Part shown: positions 1 to 8,986 of the stretch, in pieces | Position numbering within the stretch: position 1 is the stretch's first letter | Layout: each line of letters starts with the position of its first letter | Assembly: GCF_022829345.1 (NCBI RefSeq) | Contig: NZ_JAKSXV010000065.1 | Span: 1-64,000 of the forward strand | Direction: 5' to 3' | Origin: Methylobacterium sp. J-090 | Lineage (GTDB): Bacteria > Pseudomonadota > Alphaproteobacteria > Rhizobiales > Beijerinckiaceae | Length of the DNA: 64,000 nucleotides | Translations under genes and position numbers: made by a program | The notes under the pieces: generated by a model | What the model was told of the DNA's origin: nothing | Seen by the model: only the letters and a program-made list of their open reading frames with translations | The model's database searches: none

Positions 1-102
1 CGGCTACCAGCCGCCTGCGCCAGAGGTCCTCATCTGGCCAACCGAACCGAGCGGATCAGTGCCGTCCGCTCGCCCTGCCATCGTCACGCGACCGACGATG
101 CA

Positions 103-375
103 CTAACTTCGAACATGGGCCACCGAACGGGGGCAGGCCAAAGCCATTCGCACTGGAACAGTCAAGTCCCTATCCGTCATGGACAAAACAAACTGCTTGG
201 GCAAGCTGTGCCGGCGAGCAACCGACAGCTTGGCCCCCGAAAGAGACAGATCGCGGATCACGCAGGGCAGCCTTTCCCCATCTTCCAGTATGACCTTCGC
301 CAGTCGCATTGTTTCGCGACGCGTGGCGTATCGCTTCTCCTGTTTGCCTTGCACTTGACGCTCGTCCATCGCCAT
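103..375 (-). CDS. PilZ-domain protein, small
   Basis: The 90-residue product reads as a single PilZ domain, the family that commonly binds cyclic di-GMP. An RYATRR stretch near residue 15 fits the N-terminal RxxxR c-di-GMP motif, and the DLSLSGAKL stretch near residue 42 matches the second PilZ motif (D/NxSxxG). No other domain, signal peptide or membrane segment is visible, so it is a cytoplasmic stand-alone PilZ protein. ATG codons at 375 and 369 could both serve as start. It has no operon partner. A second, longer PilZ protein lies at 45899-46321. The target process (motility, polysaccharide) cannot be deduced. Confidence 0.75.
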   Translation of the reverse strand: MAMDERQVQGKQEKRYATRRETMRLAKVILEDGERLPCVIRDLSLSGAKLSVARRHSLPKQFVLSMTDRDLTVPVRMALACPRSVAHVRS

Positions 376-576
376 ATATTTGTTGTGGCTGACCCAGCCT
401 CAAGGTAGCGGCGTTCCGGTGGAGCAGACGTTAGCGTGAATGCGCGAAATGCCGAGTTTCACGACGATTTTACAGGCCGCGGAAGTAGCGGTCGGCCGAT
501 CCCTACCTTCCGCTCCCCGGCGGACTAACTCTGAAGGGCCCGCCCGCCGCCGTTCCCTCAGATTACATGATCAAGC

Positions 577-798
577 TCAGAAGCTTTTCGTAGCCTCATC
601 GACGATTATCTTGGCCGCACGGTAGAGGCTGGGGCCGCCCACACCAAGTTCCGCGGACGCTTGAACGAAGATGTTGTCGGCTTCGGTGCGGGACAGCATC
701 CCCTTGTCGACCAACGTCCGCATTAGGGTTGTCAGGATCGCTGTTGATGCGAGCCCCGTCGCGCCTGGGTTGCGCAGGGCTGTTTCACTGATTGCCAT
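577..798 (-). CDS. Small hypothetical protein (73 aa)
   Basis: This short protein has no recognised domain. It is predicted helical, with a C-terminal KIIVDEATKSF tail and no signal peptide. The ATG at 798 is preceded on the minus strand by GAGAGG at a good distance, which supports the start. It stands alone, transcribed leftward, downstream of the esterase gene in the same direction, with a 20-bp perfect palindrome (851-870) between them. Its function is unknown. Confidence 0.55.
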   Translation of the reverse strand: MAISETALRNPGATGLASTAILTTLMRTLVDKGMLSRTEADNIFVQASAELGVGGPSLYRAAKIIVDEATKSF

Positions 799-850
799 TA
801 GATTACCTCTCAGGGATTAGGCCGTCGAGCTTAGCTGCCGAGGATTCTCC

Positions 851-870
851 CGGGACGGAGCTCCGTCCCG
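851..870. repeat. Perfect 20-bp palindrome
   Basis: CGGGACGGAGCTCCGTCCCG is its own reverse complement. It lies between the esterase gene (ends at 971, leftward) and the start of the 73-aa gene (798). There is no T-run on either side, so a classical intrinsic terminator is not supported. It could be a structured RNA end for the esterase transcript or a dyad operator for the downstream gene. Confidence 0.5.
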
Positions 871-970
871 CTGCATCCATCGATGAAGCGCATCACCGAT
901 GATTGGCGTCGGGCACCACCGTCGCGGGCTCAAGGTGCGCGATCAAGCGTCGGAAGAGCGCGCAAGTGTC

Positions 971-1885
971 TCAATTCTGGCCTAATCCCCGGTCCTTCGC
1001 ATGAGACATGAAGAACCGCATCATCTCGCGGCTTGCGTCGGGTCCCGCAGGGTCGGTGTGCGAACCGGAGGGGTGACCGCCCGCCCATGCATGTCCGCCG
1101 CCATGCAGGACCCACTGCTCCGAGGACCACGCATTCCCCGGCATCGTGAGGACGGTTCGAGTGTACGCCCTTCCTCCCTCGGATCGTCCCTTCTCGGTGG
1201 CGCTGCTCACGTTTGCAGCGGGCCGGGCCTGCGCAATGGCTTGATCACCGTTCACTGGTGAGACGGTCTTGTCGCGGTCGCCGTGGAAGACGATGGTCGG
1301 CATCGGTTGCGTCGCCCGTCGCGGCTGGGACGAAGCCCCGCGACGCATCGCCAGGAGTGCCGCCGCCATCGACCCGGCGGACCCATGGGCCAACCCCGAA
1401 TGGATGCCGACCGCGGCATAGAGGTCCGGGTAGGTCATCGCCATGACGGACGCCGCCGCCCCGCCGGATGAAAGGCCGGCGACGTAGACCCTTGAAGGGT
1501 CGACGTCGAACTCGTCCATGACTTGGCGCGTCAGGCCCGCCAGGATGGATGGCTCGCCCAGGTCGCGTTGCTGATCCCCGTCCCGGAACCAGTTCCAGCT
1601 CTTGGCCATGTTGGCCGACCTTGGCTGGTCCGGGTAGGCCACGAGGAAGCCCTGCTCCTCGGCAAGCCCGTCCATCCGGGTGCCAATGGCGAAGTCGCGT
1701 GACGACTGCGAACAGCCATGCAGCATCACGACGAGCGGAAGTGGCCCGTCGCTACGTACCGGCGGGACGAACAGGTCGTAGGCCCGACTACCGGTCTGGT
1801 TTCCGAAGCGACGTGCGAGGGCGCGCGGGCGGCCGATGGATCGCCCCCACACGCTCGTGGGGGCTATCCCGAGGCTGCCGGTCAT
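971..1885 (-). CDS. PHB depolymerase-family esterase
   Basis: The 304-residue alpha/beta hydrolase belongs to the PHB depolymerase/LpqC esterase family, which hydrolyses short polyhydroxyalkanoate or other ester bonds. The oxyanion-hole stretch VVMLHGCSQ is near residue 52. The lipase box GLSSG puts the nucleophile at Ser139. A GDRDKTVS loop probably carries the acid, and a C-terminal LHGGGHAWAGG supplies the catalytic His. These are the expected family landmarks in order. No clear signal peptide is visible, and the first ~30 residues are atypical, so the true start may be further in. Neighbours give no pathway, so the substrate is uncertain. Confidence 0.85.
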   Translation of the reverse strand: MTGSLGIAPTSVWGRSIGRPRALARRFGNQTGSRAYDLFVPPVRSDGPLPLVVMLHGCSQSSRDFAIGTRMDGLAEEQGFLVAYPDQPRSANMAKSWNWFRDGDQQRDLGEPSILAGLTRQVMDEFDVDPSRVYVAGLSSGGAAASVMAMTYPDLYAAVGIHSGLAHGSAGSMAAALLAMRRGASSQPRRATQPMPTIVFHGDRDKTVSPVNGDQAIAQARPAANVSSATEKGRSEGGRAYTRTVLTMPGNAWSSEQWVLHGGGHAWAGGHPSGSHTDPAGPDASREMMRFFMSHAKDRGLGQN

Positions 1886-1928
1886 CGTGTCCTATCCTGC
1901 GGGAAGCTGCCCGGCGCAATTTGTTAGA

Positions 1929-2282
1929 CTACGGCAACGCGCCGATCATGCCCTTGGCCTCGCTCATGGTGTTCTCGCAGGCGCGCTTGTCGCCGCGGCG
2001 GTCCTCGTCCGCGGCCCGGATGATGAGCGTTCGCGCGACTGCGACGTGGTCCGCGGTGGAGACTGTTTCGGGATCACTCGGGGCGTCCAGGCGCACCGTG
2101 GTCAAGCCGCGGGGGGACCCGGTGCGGATCGTGCGGCCCTCCTGCAGTCCGGCGATCTCAATGGCGCCGGCACTGTCGAGGCGGCGTTCAATGGTGCCGA
2201 TCTGCTCGGCGCACGATGAGGCCAGGGCGGGAAGCGGCGAGAGGGCGAGGAGGATGGCGGAAAGGGTTGGGATGAAGTGCAT
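1929..2282 (-). CDS. Small exported hypothetical protein
   Basis: Starting at the ATG at 2282, the 117-residue product begins MHFIPTLSAILLALSPLPALAS, a good Sec signal peptide with cleavage near residue 20. An AAGG ribosome-binding sequence precedes this ATG; a longer reading from 2342 would add 20 unlikely residues. The mature part has two cysteines, one soon after the cleavage site (SSCAEQ) and one in KRACENTM, which could form a disulfide in the periplasm. No family was recognised. It is a single gene downstream of an empty stretch. Confidence 0.6.
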   Translation of the reverse strand: MHFIPTLSAILLALSPLPALASSCAEQIGTIERRLDSAGAIEIAGLQEGRTIRTGSPRGLTTVRLDAPSDPETVSTADHVAVARTLIIRAADEDRRGDKRACENTMSEAKGMIGALP

Positions 2283-2736
2283 TGGGATGGCCTTCGGCGA
2301 GGTGGCAGCATCGCGGCTCCGTTCGACGAACGAATGGCCCAACGCCGTCCCTCACGCGGCGATGCGAGGGTAGCTTCCGATTAACAGCGTCGGGAACCGT
2401 ATGTTGCACTGCAGCACGAAAACGCCGGGCAGCTACGCTCACCGGACGTGACTCGATTGCCCGAACGTCTAGGGTGTCGGCCCGGGTGCACTAATACGCG
2501 TGGTACGACGACGATGGGCGCCGGCTGAATAGATAAAACGGCATGGCAAATGTCCGGTTTCGAGCGAAGGTCAGACCCCCCTACAACGTGGTTGGGTCGC
2601 GATCCGCCAATCCACTCTAAGACCGACACGGGTGGACGGCTGCCCGTCTGCTTTCGGGAGGCGAATTGGAAAAGCGGACGCTTGCTCCAAAGACACTGAG
2701 AGCGGGCTTGCAACGAGCCGGACGCCTGCGCTCACC
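2283..2736. other. Intergenic stretch without convincing gene
   Basis: About 450 bases lie between the exported-protein gene and the LLM monooxygenase stop. One 110-codon minus-strand reading frame exists, but it lacks a ribosome-binding site, recognisable motifs and a GC3-biased codon pattern, so it is not called. No tRNA or clear terminator was seen. Confidence 0.5.
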
Positions 2737-4134
2737 TCATGACGCGGCGAGCAGGCTCTTCGCCACCTCTCGGCGGAAGCCCGCGCCGGGATGGCTCGCC
2801 TTGAGAAGCGGTCCGCTGCCCGGGAACAGCTTCTCGCGCAGCGTGCCCTCCGCGTACCGGGTCTTGAAGGCGCCGCGCGCCTGGAGTTCCGGCACGACGA
2901 GGTCGACGAAGGCCTCCAGGGTTTCGGGGGCCACCGCGCGGGTCAGGTTGAAGCCGTCGGCGTCGGTGGCCTCGGCCCAGGCGACGAGTTCGTCGGCGAC
3001 TTCCGAGGGCGCGCCGACGATGAAGGGCGCGCGGGCCCCGCGCGGGCCGAACGCGGCGAAATCCGCCCGGGTGAAGGGCCGCTCGCCGTCTTGCGTCAGG
3101 GTCTCCACCAGGGACTGCATGGCGTTGGTCTTGACGTAGACCAGGGCCTCGTCGGGACCCAGGACCGACAGGTCGATGCCGGTCCAGCCCGAGACCAGGG
3201 CGAGCTGGCCCTCGACGTCGATGTAGCGCGCATACTCGTCGCGTAAGGACAGGGCCTCGGCGCGGGTCGGCGCCACGATGACTGTTGCGCCGAGGAACAT
3301 GCGGATATCGTAAGGGTCGCGCCCGGCGGCGCGGGCCGCCTCGCGCAGGTCGCGCACGGCCTTGGCGGCCAGCGGCTTCGTCTGGCCGTTGAGGAACACG
3401 GCCTCGGCGTGGCGCCCGGCGAAGATCTTGCCCCGACTCGACGTGCCGGCTTGGTAGAGCACCGGCGTGCGCTGGGGCGACGGCTCGGCGAGGTGGCGGC
3501 CATCGACGCGGTAATACGGACCGTCGTGCCGGATGCGGTGGACCCGTGCCGGATCTGTGAAGACGCCGCCCGCCCGGTCGCGCCGCACGGCGCCTGCCTC
3601 CCAGCTGCCCTCCCAGAGCTTGTAGGTGGCCTCCAGGAAGTCGTCCCCCGCCTCGTAGCGTGTGTCGTGCGCCCGCGCCGTGTCCTGGCCCATGCCGCGG
3701 GCGCCGCTCTCGAGGTAGCCGGTGACGATGTTCCAGCCGATTCGGCCGCCGGTGAGGTGGTCGAGGGTCGTGATCCGCCGGGCGAAGGGATAGGGGTGCT
3801 CGTAGGTCAGGTTGGCGGTGACGCCGAAGCCGAGATGGCGGGTCGCCTGCGCCATGGCGGGCACCACCAGGAACGGGTCGATGTTGGGCGCCTGCGCCGC
3901 CCGCGCCAGGGCCGCGTCGGCTGTGCCGCCGTAGACGTCGTACTGACCGAGTACGTCGGCGAGGAAGATTCCGTCGAAGAGGCCGCGCTCGGCGGTGCGC
4001 GCGAGCTCCACCCAGTAGTCGAGGCTGTTGTAGGCGCTGCCCGTGTCGCGCGGGTGCCGCCACAGGCCGGCCCAGGTGTGGCCCGGCGAGGCCATCTGGA
4101 AGGCGTTCAGCCGCAGTTCTCGGCGCGTCGTCAT
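2737..4134 (-). CDS. LLM-class FMN-dependent monooxygenase, NtaA/SnaA/DmoA type
   Basis: The 465-residue protein reads as a bacterial-luciferase-like monooxygenase of the NtaA/SnaA/SoxA(DszA)/DmoA group. These enzymes use FMNH2 and O2 to oxidise sulfides, sulfones or aminopolycarboxylates. Seen: the N-terminal LNAFQMASPGHTWAGLWRHP stretch, the LARTAERGLFDGIFLAD helix-strand typical of the TIM barrel, the TTLDHLTGGRIGWNIVTGY motif near residue 125, and VLYQAGTSSRGKIFAGRHAE near 225. It diverges from the 4444 operon across a shared 309-bp region, which suggests co-regulation. The flavin reductase partner is not in the window. The substrate is inferred to be an organosulfur compound. Confidence 0.85.
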   Translation of the reverse strand: MTTRRELRLNAFQMASPGHTWAGLWRHPRDTGSAYNSLDYWVELARTAERGLFDGIFLADVLGQYDVYGGTADAALARAAQAPNIDPFLVVPAMAQATRHLGFGVTANLTYEHPYPFARRITTLDHLTGGRIGWNIVTGYLESGARGMGQDTARAHDTRYEAGDDFLEATYKLWEGSWEAGAVRRDRAGGVFTDPARVHRIRHDGPYYRVDGRHLAEPSPQRTPVLYQAGTSSRGKIFAGRHAEAVFLNGQTKPLAAKAVRDLREAARAAGRDPYDIRMFLGATVIVAPTRAEALSLRDEYARYIDVEGQLALVSGWTGIDLSVLGPDEALVYVKTNAMQSLVETLTQDGERPFTRADFAAFGPRGARAPFIVGAPSEVADELVAWAEATDADGFNLTRAVAPETLEAFVDLVVPELQARGAFKTRYAEGTLREKLFPGSGPLLKASHPGAGFRREVAKSLLAAS

Positions 4135-4443
4135 CGAAGGATCCGTCTGCAGCGGGCGTGGCCTCGCCGGGTCTCGCCCGGGCAGGCGAGAGGCACGGGC
4201 AGGCGAGGGACCAGGAAGCTCAAGGTATTGCTCCCGGACGTCCGGTCAACAAGAACCTTCTTTTTTGGATCGCATCGCCCAGAGGAGGTTTGTTCTTGCG
4301 AAGATGTTCCTGGAGATCCGTGTCCCAAATTCATGCGAAGGCACGTCATTTCCCTGACGAAGACTTGAGTTTCGAACGGTAATCCCGGATTTCAACAACG
4401 GCTGCCCGAGGGTTCAGCCGGCTCAGGACGGGATTGCAGGATC
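4135..4443. promoter_or_regulatory. Divergent promoter region of the organosulfur genes
   Basis: This gene-free stretch separates two divergently read monooxygenase genes. Its middle is AT-richer than the neighbours. It contains TTCTTGCGAA at 4293-4302; the same 10-mer recurs at 12728-12737 upstream of the orphan sulfonate-binding protein gene. A LysR-type regulator (CysB/Cbl/SfnR-like) would be a natural candidate, but no regulator gene is in the window. Confidence 0.4.
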
Positions 4444-5661
4444 ATGTCGCAAACGGATGCGGGCTGGGGTGCCGGCCCGAGCGCCCGCTACGAAGACCTC
4501 GCCGCGCGCTTTCGCCCGGCCTTCGCCGAGATCCGCGCCACCGCCGTGGCGCGGGACGGGGCGCGCCGGCTGCCGCATGCCGAGATCGGCTGGCTCAAGG
4601 AGGCGGGCTTCACCACCCTTCGGCTGCCGGAAGCGGCGGGCGGGCACGGGGCGAGCCTGCCCGAACTGTTCAATCTGCTGATCGAGCTGTCGCAGGCCGA
4701 TTCCAACGTCACCAACGCGCTGCGCGCGCATTTCGGCTTCACCGAGGACGTGCTGTGCTCGACCTCGCCCGAATGGCAGGCGCGCTGGACCGAGCGGATC
4801 GCCGCCGGGGAGACCATCGGCAGCGGCGTCTCCGAGACCGGGGAGGCCAAGGTCGGCCAGTTCGACACCATCCTCCGCCGGCGCGGGGCCGAGCGGGTCG
4901 TCGACGGTCGGAAATTCTACACCACCGGCTCGCTGTTCGCCGACTGGATCCACCTCTCGGCACAGGACGAGGACGGCGCGCCTGTGGTCGCGGCGGTCTC
5001 GACCCGGGCCCCTGGCGTGGAGATCGTCGACGACTGGGACGGATTCGGGCAGGCGCTGACCGCGAGCGGCACCGCGCATTTCACCGGCGTCGTGGTCGCG
5101 CCCGACTGGATCAAGCCGGACCCGGTGCGCTTCCCCTACGCCATGGCGTTCTTCCAGCTCGTGCATCTGGCGACGCTGGCCGGCATCGGCCGGGCCGCGG
5201 CCGAGGACGTCGCCCGGCTCGTGGGCGAGCGCCGGCGCGTCTACAGCCACGGCAACGCGGCCCGCACCGGCGACGACCCGCAGATCCAGGCGGTGGTCGG
5301 CCGCGTGCGGGGCAACGCCTACGCGGCCGGCGCCATCGTGCTGAAGGCGGCCGAGGCGCTGCAGCGGGTGTTCGAGGTCCGCCGCGCCGGGGCCGACGCG
5401 ACGGCGCCGGCGGCGCTCGCCGACGTCGAGGTCAACCAGGCGGTCACGGTGGTGACGAACCTCGTGCTGGAGGCCACCACCGGCCTGTTCGACGCGCTCG
5501 GCGCCTCGGCGGTGAAGGAGGGCCTGGGCCTCGACCGCTACTGGCGCAACGCCCGCACCATCGCCTCGCACAATCCGCGGATCTACCGCGACCGCATCGT
5601 CGGGGCCTTCGCGGTCAACGGCACCGCGCCGCCGCGCGAGTACCGCGTCGGTTCGGCCTGA
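4444..5661 (+). CDS. Acyl-CoA dehydrogenase-like flavoprotein, SfnB/DszC type
   Basis: The 405-residue protein has the acyl-CoA dehydrogenase fold: an N-terminal helical domain with GWLKEAGFTTLRLPEAAGGHG (about 43-64), a middle beta domain with the GSGVSETGEAKVG stretch, and a C-terminal helical domain ending near AHNPRIYRDRIVG. In sulfur loci such proteins are SfnB or DszC-like monooxygenases that use reduced flavin to oxidise sulfides or sulfones, rather than true beta-oxidation enzymes. It heads a rightward operon with an LLM monooxygenase (12 bp downstream) and an SsuABC-type transporter, which supports the sulfur role. The substrate is not known. Confidence 0.82.
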   Translation: MSQTDAGWGAGPSARYEDLAARFRPAFAEIRATAVARDGARRLPHAEIGWLKEAGFTTLRLPEAAGGHGASLPELFNLLIELSQADSNVTNALRAHFGFTEDVLCSTSPEWQARWTERIAAGETIGSGVSETGEAKVGQFDTILRRRGAERVVDGRKFYTTGSLFADWIHLSAQDEDGAPVVAAVSTRAPGVEIVDDWDGFGQALTASGTAHFTGVVVAPDWIKPDPVRFPYAMAFFQLVHLATLAGIGRAAAEDVARLVGERRRVYSHGNAARTGDDPQIQAVVGRVRGNAYAAGAIVLKAAEALQRVFEVRRAGADATAPAALADVEVNQAVTVVTNLVLEATTGLFDALGASAVKEGLGLDRYWRNARTIASHNPRIYRDRIVGAFAVNGTAPPREYRVGSA

Positions 5662-5673
5662 GGTCAGCCCGCG

Positions 5674-7038
5674 ATGCCGGCCCGCTCCGACCGCATGCGC
5701 CTCGGCGCCTTCCTGTATCCCGGCGGGCACCACGTCGCGGCCTGGCGCCACCCGTCCGCCCAGGCCGATGCCGGCGTCAACGCCGCGCATTACCGGCGGA
5801 TCGCCAGGACGGCGGAGGCGGCGAAGTTCGACCTGATCTTCCTTGCCGACGGCGTCGCGGTCCGGGGCGAGGACATCGACGCCCTCAGCCGCACGGCGAT
5901 CCGCTATGTCGGGCAGTTCGAGCCCCTGACCCTACTCTCCCACCTCGCGGCGGTGACCGAGCGGATCGGCCTCGTGGCCACGGCCTCCACCACCTATAAC
6001 GAGCCCTTCCACGTCGCCCGCAAGTTCGCCTCCCTCGACCACCTCAGCGAGGGCAGGGCCGGCTGGAACCTCGTGACCTCCGCTGACCTGCGCGAGGCCT
6101 GGAACTTCAGCCGCGAGAGCCACCTCGCCCATGCCCACCGCTACGCCCGGGCGGAGGAGTTCGTCGACGTGGTCCGGGGCCTGTGGGATTCCTACGCGGA
6201 CGACGCCTTCGTGCGCGACCGGGAGTCCGGCCGGTTCTTCGACCCGGACCGGTTGCACCTCCTGGCTCACGAGGGCGCGCACTTCTCGGTGCGCGGACCT
6301 CTCAACGTGCCGCGCCCGCCGCAGGGTCATCCGGTCGTGGTGCAGGCGGGCTCCTCAGAGGCCGGCAAGGCGCTGGCCGCCCGCACCGCCGAAATCGTCT
6401 TCACCGCGCAAGAGACCCTGGCGGACGCGACCGCCTTCTATGCCGACGTGAAGGGCCGCATGGCCGGCTTCGGGCGCGACCCCGATCATCTCAAGATCAT
6501 GCCCGGCGCCTTCCCGGTCGTCGGCCGCACGGAGGGCGAGGCCCAGGACCGCTACGGGGAATTGCAGGACCTGATCCACCCCGTGGTCGGCCGCTCGCTC
6601 CTCGAACAGCTCGCCGGCGCCGACCTGTCGGCCTATCCGGACGAGGCCCCGGTGCCGGATCTGCCCGAGACCGAGGGCGGCAAGAGCCGGCAGGCCCTGA
6701 TGCTGACGCTGGCGCGGCGCGAGGGGCTGACCATCCGCGAGCTTTATCTGCGCATCGCCGGCGCCCGCGGGCACTGGACCCTGGTCGGCAAGCCGAGCCG
6801 GATCGCCGACGCGCTGCAGGAGCGCTTCGAGGCCCACGGCGCGGACGGATTCAACATCATGCCGCCGACGCTGCCCGGCGGCCTCGACGATTTCGCCGCC
6901 CTGGTGATCCCCGAACTCCAGCGCCGCGGCCTGTTCCGCACGGATTACGAGGGCCGCACTCTTCGCGAAAACCTCGGCCTGCCGCGGCCGTCCCATCGCC
7001 ACCCCGCCGCCGCGATCCGGGTGCCGACCGCCCCATGA
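5674..7038 (+). CDS. LLM-class FMN-dependent monooxygenase, NtaA/DmoA type
   Basis: The 454-residue protein belongs to the same NtaA/SnaA/DmoA group as the divergent gene at 2737. It begins MRLGAFLYPGGHHVAAWRHP after a short lead, has the IARTAEAAKFDLIFLADG strand-helix, the FASLDHLSEGRAGWNLVTSAD motif near residue 130, and PVVVQAGSSEAGKALAARTAE near 220. These are consistent with FMNH2-dependent oxidation of an organosulfur substrate in the cytoplasm. Its stop overlaps a possible ATG of the next gene (ATGA at 7035), showing tight operon packing with the importer genes. The two LLM paralogues differ enough to suggest different substrates. Confidence 0.85.
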   Translation: MPARSDRMRLGAFLYPGGHHVAAWRHPSAQADAGVNAAHYRRIARTAEAAKFDLIFLADGVAVRGEDIDALSRTAIRYVGQFEPLTLLSHLAAVTERIGLVATASTTYNEPFHVARKFASLDHLSEGRAGWNLVTSADLREAWNFSRESHLAHAHRYARAEEFVDVVRGLWDSYADDAFVRDRESGRFFDPDRLHLLAHEGAHFSVRGPLNVPRPPQGHPVVVQAGSSEAGKALAARTAEIVFTAQETLADATAFYADVKGRMAGFGRDPDHLKIMPGAFPVVGRTEGEAQDRYGELQDLIHPVVGRSLLEQLAGADLSAYPDEAPVPDLPETEGGKSRQALMLTLARREGLTIRELYLRIAGARGHWTLVGKPSRIADALQERFEAHGADGFNIMPPTLPGGLDDFAALVIPELQRRGLFRTDYEGRTLRENLGLPRPSHRHPAAAIRVPTAP

Positions 7039-7073
7039 CCCGTCCCTCCTCTACGCATCAGGACCCCGAGCCC

Positions 7074-8078
7074 ATGACGATCCGCCCGCGGCGCCGCCAC
7101 GTCTCCCTCACCCGCCGCTTTCTCCTCGCCGCCGCCTGCGTGGCCCTCCTGCCGCTGGGCGCGGCCCGGCGGAGCGAGGCCGCCGAGGTGACGGAGGTTC
7201 GCCTCGACTGGGCGACCTACAACCCGGTCAGCCTCGTCCTGAAGGAGAGGGGCTTCCTCGAATCCGCCCTGAAGGAGCGGGGCATCGCCGTGCGCTGGAC
7301 GCAGTCGCTCGGCTCGAACAAGGCGCTGGAATTCCTGAACGGCGGGGCCATCGACTTCGGCTCCTCGGCCGGGGCGGCCGCCCTGCTGGCGCGCCTCAAC
7401 GGCAACCCGGTCAAGGCGATCTACGCCTACTCGCAGCCGGAATGGACCGCCCTGGTGACCACGAAGGACAGCGGTATTCGGACGCCCGCGGACCTCAAGG
7501 GCAAGCGGATCGCGGTGACGCGGGGCACCGATCCGCACATCTTCCTCATCCGCGCCCTCCAAGGCGCAGGGCTCACCGAGAAGGACGCCAAGCTCGTCCT
7601 GCTCCAGCATGCCGACGGGCGCACCGCCCTGGAGCGCGGCGACGTCGACGCCTGGGCCGGCCTCGACCCGATGATGGCGGCCTCCGAGATCGAGGGCGGC
7701 ACCCGCCTGTTCTTCCGGGACCCGGCCGCCAACACCTGGGGCGTCCTCGACGTGCGCGAGGATTTCGCCAAGGCCCATCCGGACCTCGTGAAAGTCGTCA
7801 TCGCCGCCTACGAGCAGGCGCGCACCTATGCGATCGCCAACCCGGAGGCCGTGACGCGCGCCCTCGTGGCCGCGACCAAGCTGCCCGAAGCCGTGATCGC
7901 CCGCCAGCTCGCCCGCACCGATCTGAGCCGGCCCGAGATCGGCCGGGTCCAGGCCGAGAGCATCCGGGCGGCGGGTGTCGCCCTTCAGCAGGCCGGCGTG
8001 ATCCCGGCGGAGACCGACGTGGCCGCGGCCGTCGACGGGCTGATCGATCCCCGCTTCACAGCCGGGTCCGAGCGGTGA
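7074..8078 (+). CDS. ssuA: Sulfonate-type ABC transporter periplasmic binding protein
   Basis: This is a solute-binding protein of the SsuA/NMT1-like family, delivering sulfonates or related organosulfur compounds to the permease encoded next. The ATG at 7074 has AGGA about ten bases upstream and gives MTIRPRRRHVSLTRRFLLAA, a signal peptide with an arginine-rich n-region. An ATG at 7035 overlapping the upstream stop is the alternative. The mature part shows EVRLDWATYNPVSLVLKERG, then SLGSNKALEFLNGGAIDFG and GKRIAVTRGTDPHIFL, the usual family landmarks. It is followed directly by the permease and ATPase genes. The symbol is by family; the ligand is inferred. Confidence 0.82.
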   Translation: MTIRPRRRHVSLTRRFLLAAACVALLPLGAARRSEAAEVTEVRLDWATYNPVSLVLKERGFLESALKERGIAVRWTQSLGSNKALEFLNGGAIDFGSSAGAAALLARLNGNPVKAIYAYSQPEWTALVTTKDSGIRTPADLKGKRIAVTRGTDPHIFLIRALQGAGLTEKDAKLVLLQHADGRTALERGDVDAWAGLDPMMAASEIEGGTRLFFRDPAANTWGVLDVREDFAKAHPDLVKVVIAAYEQARTYAIANPEAVTRALVAATKLPEAVIARQLARTDLSRPEIGRVQAESIRAAGVALQQAGVIPAETDVAAAVDGLIDPRFTAGSER

Positions 8079-8947
8079 GCGCGGGAACCGCGTCCCCGCT
8101 CCTCGCGTCCGGCACGGGAGGCGACGGCACCGCTCCGGCAATGCCCGGGCTGAACCGATCCTGGCGACGGGGTGCCGGTCGCACGGGCGGGCGCCTCGTC
8201 CTCGGCATCCTGATCCCCCTGGCCCTCGCCCTGGGCTGGGAGCTCGCCATCCGGTCGGGCCTCGCCCAGGGGCGGCTGCTGCCGCCGCCGAGCCGGGTCC
8301 TCGGGACGCTGCTGGCGCTGGCCCAGTCCGGGGACCTCCGGCTGCACGTCCAGGCGACGCTGCTGCGCGTCGCCCTCGGCTTCGTGGCCGGCGCCGGGGC
8401 GGGCATCCTCGTGGGCGCCCTCACCGGCACGCTGCCGCTGGCCCGTCACCTCCTCGACCCCAGCCTGCAGGCCCTGCGGGCGGTGCCCTCGCTCGCCTGG
8501 GTGCCGCTCTTCATCCTCTGGCTCGGCATCCTCGAGACGCCGAAGGTCGTGCTCATCGCCGTCGGGGTGTTCTTCCCGGTCTATGTCGGAGTTTCCGGCG
8601 CGATCGCGTCGGTGGATCGCAAGCTCGTGGAGGTCGGACGCATCTTCCGCCTGTCGCGCCTCGCGCTCGCCCGCCGCATCCTCCTGCCGGCGGTACTACC
8701 CGGCACCCTGGTGGCGCTCCGCACCGGTCTCGGGCTCGGCTTCCTGTTCGTGGTGGCGGCCGAGCTGATGGGCGCCTCGGAAGGGCTCGGCTACCTCCTG
8801 GTGGACGGCCAGCAATTCGGGAAGCCGGACCAGATCCTGGCGGCCATCCTGGCCTTCGCCCTGTTGGGCAAGCTCGCCGACGGCCTCCTCGTCCTGGCGA
8901 CCCGGCCGCTGCTGCGCTGGCAGGATGTCAGCCGCGGCGTGCTTTAG
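8075..8947 (+). CDS. ssuC: Sulfonate-type ABC transporter permease
   Basis: This inner-membrane permease is of the SsuC/TauC (BPD_transp_1) family. After a charged N-terminus there are about six hydrophobic segments. The cytoplasmic EAA-like loop reads GRIFRLSRLALARRILLPAVLPG, the coupling-helix signature of ABC importers. A GTG at 8075 overlaps the upstream stop (GTGA) and suggests translational coupling; an ATG at 8141 would give a 268-residue protein nearer the usual length. Its partners are the binding protein before it and the ATPase after it. Confidence 0.82.
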   Translation: MSAGTASPLLASGTGGDGTAPAMPGLNRSWRRGAGRTGGRLVLGILIPLALALGWELAIRSGLAQGRLLPPPSRVLGTLLALAQSGDLRLHVQATLLRVALGFVAGAGAGILVGALTGTLPLARHLLDPSLQALRAVPSLAWVPLFILWLGILETPKVVLIAVGVFFPVYVGVSGAIASVDRKLVEVGRIFRLSRLALARRILLPAVLPGTLVALRTGLGLGFLFVVAAELMGASEGLGYLLVDGQQFGKPDQILAAILAFALLGKLADGLLVLATRPLLRWQDVSRGVL

Positions 8948-8986
8948 GACTGGCCCCACCACGGACATGGCTTCGGACACACGGCG

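Noticed and set aside
2381..2713. 110-codon minus-strand ORF in the gap before the LLM gene
   Set aside because: No ribosome-binding site, no motif, poor codon pattern.
4423..5790. 455-codon minus-strand frame opposite the SfnB-like gene
   Set aside because: Antisense shadow with repetitive Arg/Gly/Ala composition and no motifs.
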